8,035 nt of DNA from JBOHHR01 sp050740975. Its GTDB lineage: Bacteria; Pseudomonadota; Gammaproteobacteria; JBOHHR01. A program made the position numbers and the translations under genes. Position 1 is the first letter of the stretch. The number at the start of each line of letters is the position of its first letter. Below are positions 7,401 through 8,035 of this stretch, one piece after another. A model generated the notes under the pieces. It had not been told where the DNA came from, did not search any database, and worked only from the letters and a program-made list of their open reading frames with translations. The DNA is taken from contig JBOIEE010000090.1 in assembly GCA_050740975.1 (NCBI GenBank), positions 1-8,035 on the forward strand, given 5' to 3'.

Positions 7401-7793
7401 GATGCTCTGCAAGCGGCCGTGGACAAAGTGCTGGATGCGCTGTCCAGTACCCTGGCTGATCCACGGGGACGCTGGATCCTGAGCCCGGAGCACCAAGACG
7501 CCCGCAATGAGTATGCCTTAGGAGGCGTGCTGGGGGATGAGATCGTCCACGCGGTGATCGATCGCACCTTCATCGACCGTGAGGGGATCCGCTGGATCAT
7601 CGATTACAAGACCGGCACCCACCTCGGCGCTGATGCGACGGCGTTTATCGACAACGAACAGCAGCGCTACCAAAGCCAACTCGAGCGCTACGCGGCATTG
7701 ATGGGCGGGCTGGAACAACGCCCGATCCGCCTCGGCCTCTATTTCCCGCTACTCACGGCCTGGCGCGAATGGGACCCCGCCGGGACGCGGTAA
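4410..7793 (+). CDS. AddA/RecB-like UvrD-family helicase-nuclease
   Basis: This 1127-residue SF1A helicase probably unwinds DNA from broken ends as the motor subunit of an AddAB-like complex. Visible motifs are: Q-motif near Gln10; Walker A AGSGKT (27-32, Lys31); motif Ia ITFTQKAAAEM (55-65); Walker B DEFQDT (422-427); motif III GDPMQSIYRFR (454-464); motif IV around SANFRS (491-496); motif V MTIHKAKGLEFD (765-776); and motif VI LLYVAVTRAR (844-853, Arg851). The C-terminus adds a second PD-(D/E)XK nuclease: His963 (GTVVHRF), Asp1051 (VIDRTF), Asp1065 and Lys1067 (IIDYKTG), Gln1090...Tyr1094. The start is ATG 4410, giving an 8-nt overlap with the previous stop and placing the Q-motif and Walker A where the family has them. 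The in-frame ATG at 4326 would add 28 residues encoded inside the upstream gene. Translation is probably coupled. No damage seen. RecB would be expected with RecC, which is absent here. Confidence 0.95.
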   Translation: MTELPPDADQRSLALAPATSFIVRAPAGSGKTELLTQRFLSLLGHVQHPEEILAITFTQKAAAEMRVRICDALDDARTPAGPGETYVEQRRRLATRVLQRDRELGWELQRNPNRLRIQTIDALCAWLTRRLPILSDFGMQAQILEDADALYRAAARNTLAELESGEAWSEPIAKLLQHLDNDLPRLEDLLTEMLGRRDQWIRHLGAGSERAMLEEGLQEEICSALRRASAAVPLGSEVAIVELAQYGAANLQSRDPPVPIAACVGLTELPPAETEALPRWRGIAALLLTKKGKWRRRVGSPNGFPTPRFGTEADKQRARMMNGKMSALLEDLAAQAEPLRVALAALRELPPPAYSDSQWMTTQCLFDLLRLGLAHLALVFGEQKNVDFPQLALAALKALGESEAPTDLALALDHRISHLLVDEFQDTSYSQFDLLKRLTAGWESGDGRTLFLVGDPMQSIYRFREAEIGLFLNAWEQQRLGQVSLVPLELSANFRSSQGIVNWVNQCFDQVMAANDLADDAPVPYTPSVTTHFLEDEAVSIHPFFDNDQWGEAQRVVTLVKEARERNESVAVLARTRLHLRQVVASLNAAGLRYQATEIAALADRPVIQDLTALTLALLHPADRIAWLSVLRAPWCGLSLADLHALAAHDHRRCLWDLLCESELQSLISADGQERLRRLQVVFQAALAKRRRGSLRRWVQGTWLALGGPACITEETDFLNVRAFFEKLDALEQGADLLEWQRLGTLVAAAFAAPDSQADPMLQLMTIHKAKGLEFDTVIVPGLGRSTRADQERLLLWMERPRASGRNDLLLALLPEMPGNGKQEIYRYLQRLTRAQTLAEQKRLLYVAVTRARRQLHLLGRVATRAVLDQLEPQCPRPGTLLHDLWPMVETQFRQSLNVRGPEAEPILRSDPLQRVRRLSLDWALPPPPAPIPGSRQSAIHVEGSIEFHWAGSTARHVGTVVHRFLQLIAAQGPRAWGIHSRRIQIARSLTTLGVPDDALQAAVDKVLDALSSTLADPRGRWILSPEHQDARNEYALGGVLGDEIVHAVIDRTFIDREGIRWIIDYKTGTHLGADATAFIDNEQQRYQSQLERYAALMGGLEQRPIRLGLYFPLLTAWREWDPAGTR

Positions 7794-7936
7794 TTCCCAT
7801 TTTTCCTCTACCCCTAGGTAGAAGCACGTGGTGGAGCTTCATGCTTGGAGTCGAGGAGGGGTGGCGCTTGCCTTCGTCCCTTTCCCTCCTCCCTGTAGGA
7901 ACTCCCGTCAATCAGTCTGTTTGGAGTTAAGTCCCA
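7794..7936. other. Downstream non-coding stretch with two stem-loops
   Basis: After the helicase stop, TCTACC-CCTA-GGTAGA (7807-7822) forms a 6-bp stem 13 nt downstream. GAGGAGGG (7853-7860) pairs with CCCTCCTC (7884-7891) around a 23-nt loop. Neither is followed by a T-run, so no canonical intrinsic terminator is shown, though either could stabilise or end the operon mRNA. I see no recognisable gene here. Confidence 0.45.
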
Positions 7937-8035
7937 GTGACCGAGGGCGAGAGTGGGCGCCGAAAGAAGGGACTACGTCCGTCGTCGGAATGGATAGCGA
8001 TCTCGATTCCACCTCTGATCGACCGCGAGACGTTC
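7937..8035 (+). pseudogene. Fragment resembling a large serine recombinase, cut by the window edge
   Basis: From 7937 the plus strand is open for exactly 33 codons to the edge. Residues 14-33 of this frame read RPSSEWIAISIPPLIDRETF. This closely follows the end of the 'recombinase' domain of large serine recombinases (pattern EWIxIxxPxxIDxExF), which normally leads into the zinc-ribbon region. The N-terminal resolvase domain with its catalytic serine is absent. An in-frame TAA lies at 7928-7930, and the sequence before it does not resemble a recombinase. This is therefore probably a 5'-truncated remnant, or a gene broken by frameshift. It could be a chance match, since only about 20 residues carry the signal. 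A GTG at 7937 is a possible but unsupported start. Confidence 0.42.

Noticed and set aside
7807..7891. Intrinsic terminator for the repair operon
   Set aside because: Two stems are present but neither is followed by a T-run; the only T-run lies before the first stem.
1..8035. CRISPR arrays, tRNA or rRNA genes, complete insertion sequences
   Set aside because: No regularly spaced repeats, no tRNA-like cloverleaf and no rRNA-like sequence noticed on reading. No transposase with matching terminal repeats seen.

Overview
The window suggests a proteobacterium, most likely a gammaproteobacterium. The evidence is a DUF4124-type periplasmic protein beside an AddAB-like pair in which the nuclease subunit is of the short 'probable DNA repair protein' type. 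The two large genes are GC-rich (about 62% in a line counted by hand). The left kilobase is clearly lower (43-47% in three lines counted).

Layout. (1) Positions 1-805, minus strand: an accessory-looking segment. It holds the first 50 codons of a subtilisin-like (S8) peptidase that runs off the left edge, and upstream of it a 122-residue protein of unknown function. Both have strong Shine-Dalgarno sequences. A 284-base gap with a perfect stem-loop lies between them. (2) Positions 806-1133: no convincing gene; a possible minus-strand promoter. (3) Positions 1134-1670, minus strand: a secreted DUF4124-like protein. (4) Positions 1671-1756: a short divergent intergenic region with a self-palindromic -10 box readable on both strands. 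(5) Positions 1757-7793, plus strand: a tightly coupled two-gene operon. The first gene encodes an AddB-like protein with a degenerate helicase part, a PD-(D/E)XK nuclease and four Fe-S cysteines. The second encodes an AddA/RecB-like UvrD-family helicase with its own C-terminal PD-(D/E)XK nuclease. (6) Positions 7794-8035: non-coding sequence with two stem-loops. From about 7937 there is an in-frame fragment resembling the recombinase domain of a large serine recombinase, cut by the window edge.

Working together: the operon pair very probably forms a heterodimeric helicase-nuclease that resects double-strand breaks for RecA-dependent repair, doing the job of RecBCD/AddAB. The DUF4124 gene is divergently transcribed and has no evident functional link. 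The left segment resembles a locus built around a cytoplasmic PatA-like subtilase, a type found in peptide-maturation clusters; only its start is visible. The recombinase-like fragment on the right hints that mobile DNA borders the repair operon.
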